Below, in pieces: positions 4,151 to 6,530 of a DNA stretch of 6,530 nt. This DNA is from Candidatus Rifleibacteriota bacterium (GTDB taxonomy: Bacteria > Riflebacteria > Ozemobacteria > Ozemobacterales > Ozemobacteraceae), in assembly GCA_029564115.1 (NCBI GenBank), contig JAKQQP010000140.1:1-6530 (forward strand), written 5' to 3'. A model generated the notes under the pieces. It did not search any database and had not been told where the DNA came from. It worked only from the letters and a program-made list of their open reading frames with translations. Each line of letters starts with the position of its first letter. Position 1 is the first letter of the stretch. A program made the translations under genes and the position numbers.

Positions 4151-6358
4151 GTGTATCGGTTGCTGTTCGAGCGGCGGCATGACCTGTTGCCCGAGCTGAA
4201 GAAGGCGGCGGCGGCCGAAAAAGACGAGCAGATGGCTGTGTTTATGATGCAGGTGATTCTGACTCTCGAGGCGTTTCCGCGTGATTTTGTCGTTGAACGC
4301 CGAATTCTTGAACTTCTACAGAAAGACGGCGGCACAGCCGAACTGCAGGCCGGCATGTGGAAATATTTGTGCCAGAGCGGCAGCAGTCGCATGCTGATCG
4401 CAGTGCTCGGCGCCATGGGTGAAGCGATTCCGCAGGGGGCACTTGAATTTGTCGACTACTGCATCGGCAACCCCGACCCGGAAGTGCGGGCAATGGCCTG
4501 CGAAAAAGCTATTAAAAGCGGGCGGCCAACTCATTTCGCTTATGTGCTCAACCTGATTACCGACTCTGACCCGCTTGTGGCCGCAACTGCTTTCAATGTC
4601 ATAAATTGTTTGCCAGGTAACGAAATGGCGATAATTCTCGATTTTGCCCTCGGTTCGCCCGACGAATGGGTGCTCGAAAACGTCGCGCCTTTTCTGCCCA
4701 ATCTGATCAATAGCGATCTCAGACCCGTAATTGCCAGAGTGCAATACCACAAACACCCGCTGGTGGCTAAAAAAGCCCGCGAAGCGCTCAAGACATTTGA
4801 TGCCGTGCATCTGGCGCCCAAAAAAAACCACGAAAAAATCGCTGCCACAGCGGCAGATTCGCCGCCCGAAAAAGCCGTGGTTTCATTTAAAGAACAGCTC
4901 GAACGCAAGCGGCGGCAAAGCGAAGAAAACGAACAGCGCAGTCGCGAAGCCGCCGAAGCCCTGGCTGCCGAAATTGCCGCGGTCAAGCCTGAAGAACTCA
5001 GCGAATTCGCCGCAGATCTCGCCGAATTTGCCGCCGAAGCGTTCGGCAAAGCTGCTTCTCCGGTCGCTGACGCAGATCTGCCCGATCTGAACCGCAACCA
5101 GAATTTCGAAAACGAAACAGCTATGCTCGAAAGTATCGATGCCGACAGCATCGTAATTGACGAGCCCGACGCCAGTCAGATATCAGCCGAAACCACCCCT
5201 GAAACTACCACCGAAATTACCAATGAACCATCGGCCGCAACCTCTGAACCACCGCCTGCCCCCGGAATCATCGACGATGAAGTCATCGACTTCGAACAAA
5301 TTGCCCAAAGTTTCGACGTCGTGCAGGTGCCCGAATTCGATCTGCAGCTCAATGTTGCTACAGAAGAGTCTGGGGCGGTCGCCGAACCGCAGAAGCCCGT
5401 TCCGCTCACCGAGCAGCCCGTGCCTCAAAAGTTGCCGCCCGAGCCACCGGTTTCGGTGGCCGATAATGCCGACGATCAACTCGAAAAGACAGCAAAGCCA
5501 GAGTCTGTCGTCGATATTCCAGCGACGCGCCCAAAACCGGTAGTTGCCAGCCCAATAGTTGCGCAACCCGCACCGGTCGCTGCAAAAGCAGTCGCAGAGG
5601 CGACTCTTGCTCTGAAGCCACCGCCGGCTGCCAAAGACATTCTGGCGCGTTTCCCTTCGTTTCTCAGTGATCCGTTGGCGATGCTGCTGCAGTCTGATAA
5701 ACCTGAATTGCAGTTGAAGCTGATTGACGCCGTTGCCGACAACCTTATCGCTTTTTTGAACCTGTGTTTTCTGCAGTCATGCCTGTTTTATGCCGGCGAA
5801 TCTGAAATGCTCAGTCGCAGCGTCAAAGAGTGCCTCAAGGGGCATCTCGTCGGGCCGACCGCCCTGCGTTGCCTGCATAATTTCGCCCTGGCAATGCAGA
5901 AAGCCCGTGCTAACCCGGTATTTTTTACTTTCCAGCTGGCGCAGACCCTTACCGAACCCGCCGAAGACAACCCGCTGATGCTGCTGCGCGAATTAAAAAG
6001 CTTTCTGCGGGCCCCCGAACAACCCTTTGCCGAAACTATTCCGCAGGCGGTCGAAGGGCTTTGCCAGATTCTGCTCGGCAGTAAGGCCATACTCAACAAT
6101 CGTCTGATAATGAAAACGCCGGCCGGCGCCAAAGAGCCATTCGCTGACCTCAGCGGCCCGGTTGCCCGACCCCTCGCACCCGATAAACGCCCCGGAATCG
6201 AATTGCCACCTGGCGAGATCGTGCTGATTTCGCGCGACGGCGGCGAAGCTTTCGGTCTATTTCCCTACTTCAAATATGCCCGCAAAAAGATTCGCTTCGC
6301 CATTCCCACCCCCGAAGAAACCGCCATTCTCTTCGACCGCCTCGAAATTTCCCCCTGA
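4151..6358 (+). CDS. HEAT-repeat protein with acidic/Pro-rich linker and unknown C-terminal module
   Basis: A 735-aa soluble-looking protein of unknown function, with no signal peptide or clear membrane segment. Residues 1-220 are paired helices of HEAT type; the clearest repeat starts are DPEVRAMACEKAI (109-121), DPLVAATAFNVI (140-151) and HPLVAKKAREAL (202-213). Residues 243-300 are charged, Ala/Glu-rich and probably helical or coiled-coil (KEQLERKRRQSEENEQRSRE). Residues 300-495 are a disordered linker, first acidic and Thr-rich, then Pro-rich (KPVPLTEQPVPQKLPPEPPV). Residues 496-655 form a second helical domain. Residues 680-733 look like a small alpha/beta end domain (GEIVLISRDGGEAFGLFPYF). 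HEAT repeats usually bind proteins, so a scaffold role is plausible, but no catalytic motif is visible. The GTG start has a GGG-containing ribosome site about 5 nt upstream. It may not be the ancestral start, since the frame extends upstream. Codon use is GC-richer than in the glycosyltransferases. Confidence 0.85.
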   Translation: MYRLLFERRHDLLPELKKAAAAEKDEQMAVFMMQVILTLEAFPRDFVVERRILELLQKDGGTAELQAGMWKYLCQSGSSRMLIAVLGAMGEAIPQGALEFVDYCIGNPDPEVRAMACEKAIKSGRPTHFAYVLNLITDSDPLVAATAFNVINCLPGNEMAIILDFALGSPDEWVLENVAPFLPNLINSDLRPVIARVQYHKHPLVAKKAREALKTFDAVHLAPKKNHEKIAATAADSPPEKAVVSFKEQLERKRRQSEENEQRSREAAEALAAEIAAVKPEELSEFAADLAEFAAEAFGKAASPVADADLPDLNRNQNFENETAMLESIDADSIVIDEPDASQISAETTPETTTEITNEPSAATSEPPPAPGIIDDEVIDFEQIAQSFDVVQVPEFDLQLNVATEESGAVAEPQKPVPLTEQPVPQKLPPEPPVSVADNADDQLEKTAKPESVVDIPATRPKPVVASPIVAQPAPVAAKAVAEATLALKPPPAAKDILARFPSFLSDPLAMLLQSDKPELQLKLIDAVADNLIAFLNLCFLQSCLFYAGESEMLSRSVKECLKGHLVGPTALRCLHNFALAMQKARANPVFFTFQLAQTLTEPAEDNPLMLLRELKSFLRAPEQPFAETIPQAVEGLCQILLGSKAILNNRLIMKTPAGAKEPFADLSGPVARPLAPDKRPGIELPPGEIVLISRDGGEAFGLFPYFKYARKKIRFAIPTPEETAILFDRLEISP
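4822..4828 (+). other. In-frame A_AAA_AAC slippery heptamer in the HEAT gene
   Basis: Codons 224-226 read AAA AAA AAC within an 8-A run (4820-4827), giving A_AAA_AAC in the register for -1 slippage. The -1 frame runs 20 codons to a TAA at 4888-4890 and would yield a HEAT-only protein of about 246 aa with a basic tail. A small CTGCC/GGCAG stem (4842-4846 with 4852-4856) lies 13 nt downstream. Frameshifting is hypothetical; the heptamer is real. Confidence 0.3.
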
Positions 6359-6470
6359 CTGCTATGGGCAATGACTGACCTGCCGTAATATATCCTGAGA
6401 GAGAAAAAATCGTTTGCTCCTCATAATTCTTGTTTGCTTGATTTGATGATGGTAAGATGAGGTCATGTCG

Positions 6471-6530
6471 ATGCGAGTCAGTAAAGTTTTAGGCGCGATT
6501 TTTGTGCTTTGCTGCAGCCTGGCACAGGCC
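6471..6530 (+). CDS. N-terminus of a Sec-exported protein, 3' end off the right edge
   Basis: Only 20 codons are present. They form a textbook signal peptide: a basic n-region (MRVSK), a hydrophobic core (VLGAIFVLCCSL) and an A-Q-A cleavage motif at the very end of the window. The protein is therefore probably periplasmic, outer-membrane or secreted. The cysteines do not sit in a good lipobox, so a lipoprotein is less likely. Two in-frame ATGs exist, at 6465 and 6471. The GAGG ribosome site at 6459-6462 is 8 nt from the second but only 2 nt from the first, so 6471 is preferred. The gene follows the HEAT gene by 112 bp, with no clear terminator between them, so co-transcription is possible. 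The mature protein is outside the window and its function cannot be said. Confidence 0.75.
   Translation, partial: MRVSKVLGAIFVLCCSLAQA

Noticed and set aside
4731..5090. 119-codon plus-strand frame inside the HEAT gene, shifted by +1
   Set aside because: Lys/Pro/Ser-rich translation typical of an out-of-frame reading of the Glu/Ala-rich sense codons; no ribosome site or motif.
4540..5151. 203-codon minus-strand open frame opposite the HEAT gene
   Set aside because: Its Ala/Ser/Arg-rich translation mirrors GC-biased codons of the sense gene. The sense strand has clear HEAT repeats and a longer continuous frame.
6430..6458. Possible promoter TTGTTT-17-TAAGAT before the exported-protein gene
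   Set aside because: Both boxes are weak, and transcription would start inside or after the ribosome site, leaving no usable leader for the ATG at 6471.

Overview
The window is bacterial DNA, but the sequence does not settle the phylum. It carries a surface-polysaccharide glycosyltransferase set, a type II toxin-antitoxin (TA) pair, a large HEAT-repeat protein and a Sec-exported protein. The style of the HEAT protein (helical repeats, Glu/Pro/Ala-rich linker, unknown C-terminal module) would fit an uncultured Gram-negative-type lineage such as Candidatus Riflebacteria, but this is a weak guess. Composition changes across the window. The glycosyltransferase block is AT-leaning and T-rich (25 of 60 bases are G+C in the line starting at 1141). 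The HEAT gene is GC-richer (35 of 60 in the line starting at 4981).

Layout: (1) Positions 1-2957 hold three glycosyltransferases on alternating strands. They are a GT2 enzyme running off the left edge on the minus strand, a divergent GT4 (CapM-like) enzyme on the plus strand whose start is 900, and a convergent GT11 alpha-fucosyltransferase on the minus strand. This looks like an O-antigen, capsule or exopolysaccharide locus with a fucosylated glycan. (2) Positions 2958-3332 are a 375-bp gap with no convincing gene. It ends in an extended -10 promoter with nested palindromes. (3) Positions 3333-3877 encode a ribbon-helix-helix (RHH) antitoxin and a ParE/RelE toxin with a GTGA start/stop overlap. 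(4) Positions 3911-4100 hold a second, frameshifted RHH gene that is not visible as one open frame. (5) Positions 4151-6358 encode a 735-aa HEAT-repeat protein of unknown function. Its reading frame continues 25 codons upstream of its first usable start, which suggests the original 5' end was lost at the junction with the TA cassette. (6) From 6471 a signal-peptide gene runs off the right edge.

The glycosyltransferases would act together on a lipid-linked glycan at the cytoplasmic face of the membrane. The RHH/ParE pair is an autoregulated module of the kind often found in variable regions. The most notable observations are the HEAT protein with its uncharacterised C-terminal module and apparently lost 5' end, the broken second RHH gene, the nested dyads at the TA promoter, and an in-frame A_AAA_AAC slippery heptamer exactly at the HEAT/linker boundary. 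No RNA gene, CRISPR array, insertion sequence or convincing intrinsic terminator was seen.
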